A DNA stretch of 64,000 bases from Rachicladosporium sp. CCFEE 5018. Taxonomy: Eukaryota; Ascomycota; Dothideomycetes; Cladosporiales; Cladosporiaceae. Below, one piece after another: positions 12,478-23,531 of the stretch. The stretch is taken from NCBI GenBank assembly GCA_002077045.2, contig KZ111155.1, forward strand, positions 268,265 through 332,264. The letters run 5' to 3'. The translations under genes were made by a program, and so were the position numbers. The notes beneath the pieces were generated by a model. That model did no database searches and was not told where the DNA came from. It saw nothing but the letters and a program-made list of their open reading frames with translations. How positions within the stretch are numbered: position 1 is the stretch's first letter; every line of letters begins with the position of its first letter.

Positions 12478-12819
12478 TTCGTTGGAGCACGCGACGGATC
12501 TACAAACCCGCCCTCGGGCAATGCCTTGTGGATGGTGGAAAGATCGCAGTGCGGACATGTGAGGGCCGGATGTGGGCCACGAGGCAGTCAAGTTTCGCTA
12601 GTTCCCTCGTTTCATACCGTTGATTTGTAACTTTCTCCATATATCTCTTGTAGCCAAGACCTGAAGCATTACAAGACTACAGCTTCGTCCAACTCGCGCC
12701 TGTGGCCCCGATTTTCCGGAGATGGGTGACGAGACTGCACCTACTACTACCACTACAGCTCCAGCGCCATCTCATCCGGTCTGGTTCGAAGCCTGGGTCT
12801 ACGGTTCTTCATTGCGATC

Positions 12820-14573
12820 ATGCACTTCACCTCTCTCGCATCGCTGGATCACTCCGAGGGAACTGTCCAGCTCCACGCTAATAATGGCACTTCAAATGAC
12901 TTGATTCTACATCCCGCCCCGAATCCGAACGATCCGAACGATCCTCTGCGTTGGCCGCGTTGGAAGAAGCATGTCTGCTTCGCGAGCGTGTGCGCCTTCA
13001 CCTTTCTGGCTAACTTTGGCATTGGAGGCTTGGGACCTGCGTTCTACGGCCTCAGCTTGGAGTTCGAGAAGACGCAGACGGAGACTAGTGCACTCTTGCT
13101 CTGGCCTATCTTAACGTTCGGATTGTTCAACTTCCTCTGGGTACCCCTGGCAAATTGTGAGTTCGCGAGCAGTTCTCCTGGTCCCAGATGCTCGTTTAAG
13201 GACCATTGCGTGTGGAGATCACGATGCTGACTTTGATGCAGACTTCGGCAAACGCCCTGTGTTTGTCTTTTGCAGTCTCCTCCTCTCTGTGTGCTACCTC
13301 TGGGGAGCCTTAGCGCAGTCCTTTCGCAGCCTGCTCTGGAGTAACATCATCGGCGCCTTTGCTGGGGCTTCCACCGAAGCGCTCGGCGCAGCTATTGTGA
13401 ATGACTTGTACTTCTTGCATGAGCGTGGCAACCTTATGGGAGTCTACATGAACTCGATCAGTGGCGGAAATACCATCGGCCCCCTCATCTGCGGCTTTAT
13501 CATCACCAGCTACTCATGGAGGGTGCACAAGTGGCTGTCGTTCGCTCTGACTGCTGTCAACTTCCTCGTTGTCCTATTCCTGTGCCCGGAAACTAGGTAT
13601 GCGAGGTCAGACTTGGCATCGCCAGCGGCTTCGAGCGCACCCAGCCTTGACTCTGTACCAATCGAAGGCCAAGATGTCGAGAAAAGCGCAAAGATCGCGG
13701 TCCACGATACCCAGCTCCCGAAGAAGAGTTTCATGCAGGATCTTAGTCTCTGGTCAGGCGTGCCCAAGAACACCAATCTGCTAAACCTCTTCCTCCGCCC
13801 CTTTCCGATGATCGTCTATCCAGCAGTCATATTCTCGTTCCTTGGCTACGCGGTATCACTTGCCTGGGTCGTGGCGATCAATATTCTGAACTCGTTCGTC
13901 CTGCAAGCGCCGCCATACAACTGGAAGCCTTCCATCAATGGGCTGATCAACATTCCTGGCTTGATCGGCAATCTGTTCGGGGCTTGGGCTGGCGGCTGGT
14001 TAGTTGATAAGTACTCCGACTACAGAAGCAAGAAGAACGCAGGTGTCTTCGAGCCGGAGACACGGCTGCATTTGCTGATCATCCCCGCCATCATTGTGCC
14101 CGCCGGGTGCTTGGCCTTTGGGTATGGTGTCGCGCAGACGCTACACTGGACTGCTCTGTAAGTAAAGCATATAGCCGATATTGCCACAGGATTGCTGACG
14201 TTCGAGCAGATTCTTCGGCTACGGTATGGTCGCTGTGGGACTCACGTTTGTTCCGGTATGCACGATGGTCTACGTGTCAGATTGCTACCTGCCAGTAAAC
14301 GCCGATGCGCTCCTTCTTGTCAATGGACTGAAGGTGAGATCGACGACCCTCCAACAATGTGTCGAGATGCATGCTGACAGACTTTCACAGAACGTCGTTG
14401 CCTTCGGGTTCTTGTATGGCGTGGTACCTTGGGTCACGAAGTCCGGCTACGTCGACAGCTTCGGTACACAGGCTGGCGTATTCGTGGCCATCATGGCACT
14501 GGCAATACCGCTGAGCTTATACGGAGCGAAGCTGAGGCATAACTCGGCTCAGTGGCGGATCGTCTTGCAGTGA
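12820..14573 (+). CDS. MFS transporter, DHA1-like
   Basis: Predicted plasma-membrane proton antiporter of 519 residues. Exons are 12820-13156, 13242-14157, 14210-14333 and 14391-14573; phases are consistent at every junction. The N-terminal cytoplasmic segment has the typical NPNDPNDPLRWPRWKK motif before TM1. The loop after TM2 reads PLANYFGKRPV, a variant of the DRxGRR signature. A long central loop (about residues 230-280) separates two sets of six helices, and PETRY follows the sixth helix. It resembles fungal DHA1/HOL1-like members that export drugs or small organics. The divergent zinc-cluster gene suggests a regulator-pump pair. An open frame starting at 12722 is out of frame with the protein and was not used as the start. 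Substrate cannot be told. Confidence 0.88.
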
Positions 14574-14690
14574 TGTATGTCACCAGTCTGGATTTTAGAT
14601 ACGATATAGTAATGTAATATAATTTCATGATCGTACGCATATCATGCCGCAATTCATTTACAAGCGAGAGCTCAATGCCCCGTCCGGGAG

Positions 14691-15537
14691 TCAGACAATG
14701 TTCTTCTCCAGCCACTGTTCCCAATCGCTTGTCGAGAAGCTACTCGAGATGCCGTTCTCGACCACGCCCTGCAGTACCGTCAGCATCTCTATTTCGACTC
14801 CCTGATGAGAACGACTTACGTTGAACAGCACAGTAGGCGTGACATGCACGCCTGTCAATCTCGCCGCCTATAGCCACTGTCAATATCTGGCATCTTCAAG
14901 CGTGAGAGCATGACCAACCTTGACCAGTAACTTCAAGTCGTTCGTGACAGCGTTGCCAACATTTAGACTCCCGTCGTTCGCTGGCTTGTCTGGCACCTCG
15001 AGCAGACCGTAGATCTTCTTCTCATCGATGCCTACCTCGCTCGCCAGCTTCGCGAGTCTGCCGTAGGTCTTGTTGCGTGGCTCATTGACGACGTTCACAT
15101 CGAAGTAGTCATTTTGCTTCTCGAAGAGAGCCTTGCTGAAATCCCAGAACTTGTCTGGACTTGTCTGAAGCACCGCTACGCCGGCCTCGTGGGTCAAAGT
15201 CGAGGAAGGATGCCATGGCTGGATCTGCTGGCGAAATATGAACTGGACTTTGTCCGGGTACTTGGACTTGACGATTGGGAAGACGGAGCTGTAGACTGTG
15301 TTGAAGATCTTGGCTGAGAACTAAACGTTGGTCGACAATCAGCGGATGCCGCTATACTGATCTGTATGCACAATTTCGACATCACTTACTGGACAGACGT
15401 AGTCAAGATCTGAACATGATCAGCTGGCGACTCTCGATTGCATTGCCCCGCCACCTACATAACTCCAGTGTATGTAATGCCTTTGGTTGTGCACTGGCTA
15501 CAAGCTTCTGTCCTGCGAACTTGGGCGCCAATGCCAT
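14691..15537 (-). CDS. DsbA-like thioredoxin-fold protein
   Basis: Small protein of 208 residues in five exons: 15537-15459, 15409-15390 (only 20 nt), 15320-14919, 14867-14820 and 14768-14691. All junctions keep phase. The joined sequence contains DYVCPFSAKIF, where CPFS sits at the place of the DsbA/2-hydroxychromene-isomerase redox motif, and later GVHVTPTVLFN, the cis-Pro strand of the thioredoxin fold. One cysteine is present in the motif (CxxS), so it may be a monothiol oxidoreductase or a glutathione-transferase-kappa relative. No signal peptide is visible, so I expect a cytosolic protein. It is convergent with the MFS gene, 117 bp away. The exact reaction is unknown. Confidence 0.8.
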
Positions 15538-15882
15538 AATTGCTGTAAGAAGGTGATCGTTGAGAAGCAAGCTGTTACGAAAGCAGCAAGTCTAATATTA
15601 TGAAGACCATCACGCAATATATCGCTATGATCCGATGCAATCCGATGCTCCCCACGTCGAAGCTAGTAAGGATGCTGGCTAAGCATTCAGCGGCCGAGAG
15701 TCTAATTATGCACGTGATCGCGTGTGTTTCTCGCGTCGGCATCTTCTACCTGACATCTCTTTATAGATCTAGCTTATATTGATCGCGCTACGATAATAAT
15801 ACTGCAGCAATGATCTGCTCCATCACGAGGCAGTGAGAAAGATCGGAGGCCATGGGCTCACCTACGTCAGTCCGCCGCCATC
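15538..15882. other. divergent promoter, DsbA-like / MutL-like
   Basis: 345 bp between two start codons, AT-richer than its surroundings around 15590-15800. No gene seen. Confidence 0.55.
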
Positions 15883-18777
15883 ATGAGCATTCTCGCCTTA
15901 CCGCCGAGCATTGTACGGACGATCGGCTCATCGCAGGTCCTCACTGATGCCTCAGCCGTCGTCAAAGAGCTCATTGACAACGCTCTTGATGCCGGTGCCA
16001 GCATCATCTCGGTCGAACTTCACGCCAACACGCTCGACATCATTCAAGCACGCGACAATGGCCACGGCATTGCACCGCAGGACCGAGCACTGGTGGCGAG
16101 ACGGCATTGCACCAGCAAGATCACGAGCGAAGATGACTTATCTGGCATCGGCGGAACGTCACTCGGCTTCAGAGGAGAGGCTCTTGCCAGTGCTGCCGAG
16201 ATGAGCGGCAGTCTCACGATCACGACCCGAGTCGAAGGTGAGCAGGTTGCAACAGCCATGAAGATCGGTCAGCAAGGCGAGCTCGCTGGTCAAGATAGAG
16301 CGTCAGCACCTATTGGTACGACCGTCCGTATCAACGAATTTTGCAAATCAAACCCGGTCCGCCGACAGATGGCTCTCAAGCAAAGTGATCAATGCCTGAG
16401 CAACGTGAAGCTGCTCGTGAAACGATATGCATTCGCGCGTCCGAACGTGAGACTATCACTGAAGGTGTTGAAAGCCAAGAACGATAAGGGCAACTGGATG
16501 TATGGTCCGAAGGCCGGTGGCAATGCCGAGGACGCAGCGTTCAGCATCGTGGGTGCTGCGTGTGCTTCACAGTGTACCTGGTCCATTGTGGAGCTCCATG
16601 GCTTCACCGTCCGAGCGTTCTTGCCCCGAGCAGATGCTATTGCAGACAAATTCAGCAACGCGGGGGCGTTCCTGTGTATTGATGGACGTCCAATGAACCC
16701 AGGGCGTGGCGTGGCGAAGCAGATCTTGAAGGACTTCCGGTCAGCATTGACCAAGACTAATGTCAGATTTGAGGGAGTGAAGAGTCCGTTTCTCTACATC
16801 GACATCAAATGTCCTGAGCAGAGCTACGACGTCAATATCGAGCCAGCGAAGGACGCTGTACTCTTCGCAGATCCTGGCAAAGTTGTCGAAGCTGCAGTAG
16901 AGCTCTTCCACTCAGTGTACTCACCCGCCGGCTTGACGCAGACGCAGATAGCGGAGTCTGACGGAAGGACGCCGAACAATCAAACAGCTCGACCGCAGAG
17001 CCGCGCTTCCACTTCTGGACACGAAGTTGGGTCTCACACGGAGCAAGAGGACTACTTGATGTTGCCGCAAAGACGTGACATACCCGATACAGCTGATGCA
17101 GCGCTCCGAGTGGACGATGACGATGATAGCGGTCTTGATCTCTGTGACGCACCTACCAACCGATTCTCGAGGACAGCATACAGAGCAAATATGTACGGCT
17201 GCGATGAGGAAGACTTAGATGCTCTCGAGGGGCTTCCAAATGCGATGCAAGATGATGCGGAGCTAGCAGAAATCCGAGCAATCGAGAAGGATGTCACTGT
17301 GTCGAATCCTTGGGTCCTTGCAAAGATGCACGCCAGGCCTACACAGCGTCAGGTCGACAGCTCTGTCGGTGGTATAGCGCAAGCATCTCCGAGCTCGTCA
17401 ACAGCACACGGGAACGACGCGGTAGTGGACGACCCTGAACCCAGACCACCACAGTCTGCAGACATAATAGGCCTACTTACCCCACGTGCATCTTCGCCTC
17501 GACCTGCAAGACAACCGTTCCATCCATCTGACTTCGTACCCGACATTAGATTTGCCAATGACGGTCGGCTGATCAGCTCAGAGCCGTCTGATATTGAACG
17601 GAATGTTGCAGGATCATCGCCAACGAGGAGACAGATGACGCCAGTAAGCTCGCAGTTTGGCGGGACCTTTCGTCCAGTCAACGCGGCAACCTCGAACATG
17701 GTGCAACATGAGCGTGACACCCCGCTAGCGCAGATAACGCGAGCACGACCCAAGGGTAGAGCACCGCAAGCGCGAGGAGTGGTGAACCGACCGTTCGTAG
17801 CCCCTACAGCAGTCGGTCCACCGAAGGAGAGAGTTTGGTTCGAGCACCTGGACGACATCGAGAATAACCGGTCTCGCCACCCGCGCCGGCCGCACGGTGC
17901 TCAGCATCAGCATGGGCTTGTTGCACAAGGGGAGCTGGGTGACTTGATCGACGATCCTCAGCCTCTGAGTCGCCCTGTGCAGAACCGTGACATCCGGGAT
18001 TTTGTCGAATCCGTCAATCTGACGGAAGGATACGATGCTGCTACAATACGAGGACACGACAGCGGAGCCTTGCAGATGTCTCGGCGTTCGAATGGTGTGA
18101 CAGAGTCTTCTGAAGGCCTCGCTGCAGCAATGGAACAGAGCGAGAACGCAAGCCAGGCTTACGGTGCACTCAGCGGTCGTGGCTTCATGCCGGCAAGCGA
18201 GCTGGCTACACTTGAAGCTCTCGGCTTCGCGAAGATCAACGGACAGCAGCCGACAGCCAAGCGACGCAAGACTGCAGAGCGAGCATTGCGTCCAACGAGT
18301 GGCAATGCACCTCCGGATCTTGTGCCTGTCGACGAGAATGAGGACGAGTACGAGCCTGTCAGACCGCGAACGAAGTCAGGTCGTCGGCGCAGCTCGATCA
18401 AACAGCCGCGGACGAAGTCGTCGAATCTGCCGCTTGAGCGTACGCCAGCCTGGAGGAGGACATACGACCTTGCGCTGACGTCCAGCATATCGCTACAAGA
18501 CATTGTCGTTGCCCAACGCCGATGTGAGACTGGGCACACCCTCCTGGACTGGAGTCGATCCGCAGTTGATCTGGAGGACACCTTCGCGACGATTGAGAGT
18601 CACGATGAGATTGCACAGCTCGGACGCAAGGTGCGCGAGCTACTGATCAACCGCGTGAATGATGGCGACATGGTGCAAGATTTGGGGGAGCTCATAGGCA
18701 CTGCATTCTCTCGGCATCGAGAGGCTGTGATCGACGATTTCATGAGCTCGTCGGCTGCGCAGATGTCAGAGGCATGA
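15883..18777 (+). CDS. MutL-family mismatch-repair protein, MLH2/human-PMS1 type
   Basis: Single exon of 964 residues. The N-terminal GHKL ATPase is intact: ELIDNALDAGA (about residue 29), DNGHGIAP (58), GTSLGFRGEALAS (90) and the transducer domain with DVNIEPAKDAV near 325. From about residue 350 the chain is long, acidic and low in order, with EEDLDAL and NPWVLAKM patches. I do not see the PMS2/MLH3 endonuclease motif DQHA...E nor a clear MutL C-terminal dimerisation fold. This fits the non-nucleolytic partner of MLH1 (yeast Mlh2, human PMS1), which adjusts gene-conversion tracts and assists repair. MLH3 is the main alternative but should show the endonuclease motif. The start (ATG AGC ATT CTC) lies at the conserved N-terminus. 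Confidence 0.75.
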   Translation: MSILALPPSIVRTIGSSQVLTDASAVVKELIDNALDAGASIISVELHANTLDIIQARDNGHGIAPQDRALVARRHCTSKITSEDDLSGIGGTSLGFRGEALASAAEMSGSLTITTRVEGEQVATAMKIGQQGELAGQDRASAPIGTTVRINEFCKSNPVRRQMALKQSDQCLSNVKLLVKRYAFARPNVRLSLKVLKAKNDKGNWMYGPKAGGNAEDAAFSIVGAACASQCTWSIVELHGFTVRAFLPRADAIADKFSNAGAFLCIDGRPMNPGRGVAKQILKDFRSALTKTNVRFEGVKSPFLYIDIKCPEQSYDVNIEPAKDAVLFADPGKVVEAAVELFHSVYSPAGLTQTQIAESDGRTPNNQTARPQSRASTSGHEVGSHTEQEDYLMLPQRRDIPDTADAALRVDDDDDSGLDLCDAPTNRFSRTAYRANMYGCDEEDLDALEGLPNAMQDDAELAEIRAIEKDVTVSNPWVLAKMHARPTQRQVDSSVGGIAQASPSSSTAHGNDAVVDDPEPRPPQSADIIGLLTPRASSPRPARQPFHPSDFVPDIRFANDGRLISSEPSDIERNVAGSSPTRRQMTPVSSQFGGTFRPVNAATSNMVQHERDTPLAQITRARPKGRAPQARGVVNRPFVAPTAVGPPKERVWFEHLDDIENNRSRHPRRPHGAQHQHGLVAQGELGDLIDDPQPLSRPVQNRDIRDFVESVNLTEGYDAATIRGHDSGALQMSRRSNGVTESSEGLAAAMEQSENASQAYGALSGRGFMPASELATLEALGFAKINGQQPTAKRRKTAERALRPTSGNAPPDLVPVDENEDEYEPVRPRTKSGRRRSSIKQPRTKSSNLPLERTPAWRRTYDLALTSSISLQDIVVAQRRCETGHTLLDWSRSAVDLEDTFATIESHDEIAQLGRKVRELLINRVNDGDMVQDLGELIGTAFSRHREAVIDDFMSSSAAQMSEA

Positions 18778-19265
18778 GACGGAATGCAGTTTTGCTATTG
18801 CTTTGTTTGCTGTTCTTCTAGCGATGGCGTCGGAGGAGTGTTTGCTGGTGGAACGTGGCTTTTCGATACCCAACGGATGACGATTCTTGCTCGAGTATAG
18901 AGTAACTTTACATGCAACACACCATTTTCATAGATTCATCCAATACGGTTCATAGCAGTCGTGCAGACAGGAGCATGACGCAGGCGGGCCCTGCTCGCCG
19001 ATCAGCCGAGCCCTGTGCCATGTGGGAGCTCGTGGGTGACAGCACCTATGTTTGTCCGAGAAGCAGTCACTGTTGTCTTGAGCTAGCATTAACATATGCC
19101 TGCAAGGCAATCAACCTTCTAGCCATGTGCGGTTCTCTCTTTGTATCATTACCAACATAGCTGTGGCTTCCAACATCATACCATCACTACCATACCCTCG
19201 AAAATACTACCGAGCGTACAGTCTCACGGCATATCGATCAAAAAGGCATCTCGATATACGCAAGC
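18778..19265. other. intergenic, MutL-like to E2
   Basis: No gene supported; 3' region of one gene and promoter of the next. Confidence 0.55.
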
Positions 19266-19844
19266 ATGGCGGGCATGAGCACGAAGCGACTGCAGAAGGA
19301 ACTGGTCAAGGTACGACACACTGCGCTCTGCCATACTCTGATCCACTGACTGACAGGTATCAGATCCAAGGCGCCCTACCCCCGGGCATCTCCCTCGTCT
19401 CCGCCCCCGATCTCCGCGAATGGCAGATGGACATCTCAGTCCTCGACAACCCGCTCTACTCGCCCACCGACAAGTACCGCCTACGTTTCATGTTTTCCGC
19501 GTCCTACCCGATCGAAGCGCCGGAAGTGGTCTTTATGATGGTCTCGAGTCCTGAGAGGAAGATCCCGATCCACCCGCATATCTACAGTAATGGAATTATA
19601 TGTTTGGATTTGCTGGACAGTCAGGGGTGGAGTCCGGTGCATAACGTGGAGAGTGTGTGTATTAGTTTGCAGAGTATGCTGGCTAGTAATACTAAGGATG
19701 AGCGTGAGTCACACAGCGAAGTATGGGCGAGGGGAGAATGGGACTAATGCGTGCACAGGACCACCTGGCGATGCGGAATTTGTCAAGATGAATCGACAAC
19801 GGCCCAGAGACATTAATTTTCTGTTCCACGACAACAAGGTGTAG
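19266..19844 (+). CDS. ubiquitin-conjugating enzyme E2, UBE2W type
   Basis: E2 enzyme of 156 residues; exons 19266-19310, 19364-19703 and 19759-19844. The UBC fold is complete: MSTKRLQKEL helix 1, the strand region YRLRFMFSASYPIEAPEVVF, then HPHIYSNGIICLDLL with the catalytic cysteine. Most E2s have HPN at that point; the HPH here and the short tail ending NFLFHDNKV are marks of the UBE2W family (fission yeast Ubc16), whose human member ubiquitinates protein N-termini rather than lysines. Acceptor choice at 19363 (tatcag) is set by phase; the earlier cag at 19356 would break the frame. Cytosolic/nuclear location is expected. The identification is good, N-terminal specificity is inferred from the family. 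Confidence 0.9.
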
Positions 19845-20745
19845 TAGAATCACGAGCGGTCTGAGCAACGAGGGAACAGAGGGGAGGAACATTGCATGAA
19901 CTACGGGATCGACGACTATTCGAGCGTTCAGAGCGACGGTGTTGGCTACGGGATCTGAATTTGTGCTTGCGTTGGATATTACTCAACCTGGAAGGACTTC
20001 TCACCTGCGAGCCACAAGTAGGGATGCATGTTGAGTACCTTGTCAGACGACCCTGACGTTGGGAGGATGGAGTGCAACCCTCCCCGATGCTTCGCTCTCC
20101 ACTTGAGGGCTGTCGCGGTGGCTGTCGGGCGCTCTGGACTCGGTGTACGTTGTAAGACGACGATGTTGTCACGAAGTCCGGAGGCACACCTTGATGTTGG
20201 GGTACAGATGGACAGTTAACTCATATCAAAGACGGTTCTCGCTCAAACACAAGCAGCTTCGACTGTACCTTGGCAAGACGTACGGTTTGGGTGAGGTTGC
20301 ATACCACGAATCTGCGTGTTGCCAGTAGATACGGAGAGTGAGTTTTGCGACCCCTGATAGTATCAGCCTGCTGCTTTACAAGCTGGCGGGCAGTTTGAGG
20401 AAGGTTGCAAGATATATGTGGCCATACGGCCCAGAGAACCAGCAGTAGCAGGCAGCTGTTGCTGTCGGTACACCAAGACACTCTTTGCGTCTGAAAGTGC
20501 AGTCGTTGAGTGCACGTGCGTACATATAGCAGCCTTCGTGTGGCAGTCTGCAATCTCCTCTCTTCTCTATTCGTATCGCTGTGCCTTGCTTAGTCATGAT
20601 ATGAGTTGGGTCGGCGCTGGCTCAAGCAGGTACATGCATTCGTGCCAAAAGCAACATCCACGTGCACTGCACTTACCTTTGTCTGACATTAAGTACGTCC
20701 GCCTGTGCTCGATAGCTCAATTGATGACACCCGAATTCCGCCGAC
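19845..20745. other. intergenic, E2 to capping protein
   Basis: About 900 bp with only short, patternless open frames on both strands. Nothing identifiable. Confidence 0.5.
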
Positions 20746-21637
20746 ATGAGTGATCCGTTTGACGCCGCTCTGTAAGCTCTGATGGTTCACACTTGCCCAC
20801 AGCACCAGCTTACTCACAATCTCTAGCGACCTCCTCCGCCGCCTCCCGCCCTCACAAACACAGCAGAACCTTGCTTCGATCATTTCAATCGCCCCAAACC
20901 TCGAGGACGACCTCCTCTCCTCCGTCGACGTCGGCTTAGCAGTCAAACGCTGCCCCAAATCAGGTCGCGACTACCTCTGCTGCGACTACAATCGCGATGG
21001 CACATCATACCGCTCACCGTGGAGTAACGACTTCGTCCCGCCAATAGACCCGGATGATGCTGCAGATCTCGTACCTAGAGGCAAGATACGCCGGATGGAG
21101 GAGGAGTTGAACAAAAGCATCGATGTGTACCGGGAACTCTACTACGAGGGCGGTGTGAGCAGTGCATACCTGTGGCAGCTGGATGAGGGATTTGCGGGCG
21201 TAGTGCTGGTCAAGAAGTCTAGTGGTGGGGCAGGCAAGGGAGGATGGGACTCGATCAACGTCTTCGAGATCATCGAGGCTACTTCGAAACGGAGCGCGCA
21301 CTATAAGCTCACTTCTACCGTCATCTTGGACCTAGGCTTGAAGAACGATGCGGTGGGCGGGCTTGAATTGGCTGGAAACCTCACACGACAAGAAGAGCTT
21401 GACCAGCCGCTTGCAGGGCTGAGGGACGCAGAGATTGAGAGCAGCCATGTGGCGAACATGGGGAGGATGGTTGAGGCTATGGAGACGAGACTGAGAAACC
21501 TACTGCAGGAAGTATACTTCGGCAAGGCGAAGGACGTGGTGGGTGATCTGAGGAGTATACGGCTGTTGAGTGAGGCCGAGCAGGAGAGGCGAAGCCACAA
21601 GGAAGTCATCTCAAAGATGGGAGGTGCGACCATTTGA
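20746..21637 (+). CDS. CAP2: F-actin-capping protein beta subunit
   Basis: Beta chain of the heterodimeric capping protein that blocks actin-filament barbed ends at cortical patches. A 26-nt first exon (20746-20771) and exon 2 (20827-21637) flank a 55-bp intron; the product is 278 residues. Family signatures: DLLRRLPPSQTQQNL, LLSSVDVGLAV, CDYNRDGTSYRSPWSN (nearly invariant), YYEGGVSSAYLW, and a C-terminal amphipathic tentacle region with NLLQEVYFGKAKDVVGDLRS. Length matches the family (about 270-290). The short first exon follows the same pattern as SF3B1. Very secure. Confidence 0.96.
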
Positions 21638-22318
21638 GAGCTCACTGGACATCCTTTCGTCAGGCCATGGCCATGCATGGTCCGCTGTCTCTCGAGCCCG
21701 CGGGAAATAGACCGCGCGTTCCGTAATTTCACGACAAATGGAGCGGATGAGCAGCGCATGGACTGCAGACCTCGCGCTAGACTGTGACCGCAGCAACAAT
21801 GACGAACACAAGGACCTGAACCAGACGAGGATGTTCAGAGAGTCTCCACCTATGCATCTCGTCGAGCCAAAAATCGGCGACATGGACCCGGGGACGTCGC
21901 CTTAGCGCCTTGGTGTCATGCTTAGTATGTATGCTCGCATCGCTGGTTTCTACAACAAAAGAAATCTCCGAGCATGGCCATCATATACTAGAGCGATATG
22001 TCCCGGGTGAAGTCTGGCAAATCTCGCCGCATCGCAACTTCGCTTGGCAGCGATCCACATGCCGCACCTGTCAAACCCCTGCATTACTACTAATAGACCG
22101 TGCCCTAGCATTCAACATCGAAATTGAGCAGGCCTTTGCCGCGACGGCCCACCACTATCGCGTTATCATGAGCGGCGCGCGTATCTCGTGGCGATGAGAT
22201 CTCCTCAAAGTAGCAGTCCCTGCACTGTAAGTTTCGTACATTCACTTCATCAAGCTTTTCGCATCTACACTTTGCATTGCGCTACGCTGCACCCCTGTCA
22301 CTTTCTACTGTGCCTATC
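21638..22318. other. intergenic, capping protein to cutinase
   Basis: No supportable gene; likely contains the inducible promoter of the cutinase gene. Confidence 0.5.
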
Positions 22319-23531
22319 ATGCGTTCGTTTATAGCAGCGATTGCATTCTCGTGCGCGTATCTCTTGAAGACCAGCAACGCGCAAGATCCATGCTCAGTCT
22401 GCGAAGATGTTCATTTCTTCCTTGCTCGCGGCAACAATGAGCCCTACCCCGGTCGACAAGCCATGCTCGTTGAGGCCACTTGCGACGGGCTAAGCAGCTG
22501 TGGCTACGAGAACCTCTACTACTCGACACTCTACACAGACCTGTACTGCCAGACTGCATACGATGGCGCCGTCGCTGGACACGTACAGATGACTGCATAT
22601 GCAGAGAAGTGCCCGCATTCGAAGCTAATCCTCGCGGGCTACTCGCAGGGTGGTCAGATTGCGAGTGATATTCTGGGAGGTGGTGGCGGCTATTCGTTCA
22701 ATGGGTGCTTCCAGCCTTACACACCTGCAATGAGTAGGGACACCAGTCCTGGCAACCAGAGTATGTGATCGCTGAGGATATCCACAATCATACAGATACT
22801 AATGATCGCTTCCAGTCGCTGCGGTAATGATCGCCGGTGATACTCGCCACGACGCCAATCAGCCATACAACTTCGGCAACGGCTCCGCCATCGATGGCTA
22901 TTTCCCGCGGAATGAGACGATGATCGCTAACTTGCAAACGTACGCCGGCATCATGCGCAATTACTGTGTATCCTCAGATCCAATATGCGCGGCCAATCAA
23001 TCTTCTTACAACGAGCTAAGCCATCTCGCATACTACGACCTCGACTCGGAAGCCATGGCCTCGTTCATTCAATCCGTGGCGTCCCTGACTAGCACCACCG
23101 CGATCATGACTGCCATCCCTACGAGTCTGTCAGGCACTGTGCAGGATTACAACACCATCGGCACAGCGACTCCGTCTGGCATTGTGAAACTCGACACGAC
23201 ATGGACGAGCTCAACGTCGTATCCTGCGTGTACTGCGGCTTCGTATACACAGGCATCTTCGACTGCGAACGCGACTACGACAGCTACCTCATCGGGTTCC
23301 TCCACGGCTTCAGGATCAATCACTGCGTCCGTGGCTAGTGCCTTTCCGCTGACCGCGTCGTCCTCGTCTAGTGCGGCGGGAGCATCTGGTGCGAGCGCAT
23401 CTGGCACGAGCGCGGCTGCGTCATCGAGCGTTACTTCAGCGAGCAGCGGAGCTACAAATCTGGCGACCACTGGAGTCGGCTCACTGGTCGGTCTGCTGTC
23501 ACTCGTTGTGCTCGTGCTGGTCTTCAACTAG
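22319..23531 (+). CDS. secreted cutinase-family (CE5) esterase with GPI-type tail
   Basis: Predicted extracellular serine esterase of 385 residues; exons 22319-22760 and 22816-23531. Signal peptide at residues 1-21 (RSFIAAIAFSCAYLLKTSNA). The alpha/beta-hydrolase core has VHFFLARGNNEPYPGR, the nucleophile elbow GYSQGG, an aspartate in the Cys-flanked CVSSDPICA loop and a histidine in ELSHLAYY, matching the cutinase Ser-Asp-His triad. Unlike plain cutinases it continues into a ~120-residue Ser/Thr/Ala-rich linker and ends in a hydrophobic stretch (LVGLLSLVVLVLVFN), the pattern of GPI anchoring to membrane or wall. Substrate could be cutin, suberin or acetylxylan. It is the first of three consecutive signal-peptide genes. 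Confidence 0.9.

Larger units (their letters stand above)
11807..12819. other. divergent intergenic, regulator / MFS transporter
   Basis: About 1 kb between the start codons of two divergent genes. No coding call is supported. Two CGG/CCG dyads are listed separately. Confidence 0.6.

Noticed and set aside
12722..12904. Upstream ATG at 12722 as start of the MFS transporter
   Set aside because: The frame from 12722 differs from the transporter frame and ends at 12904; start at 12820 leads directly into the family N-terminus.
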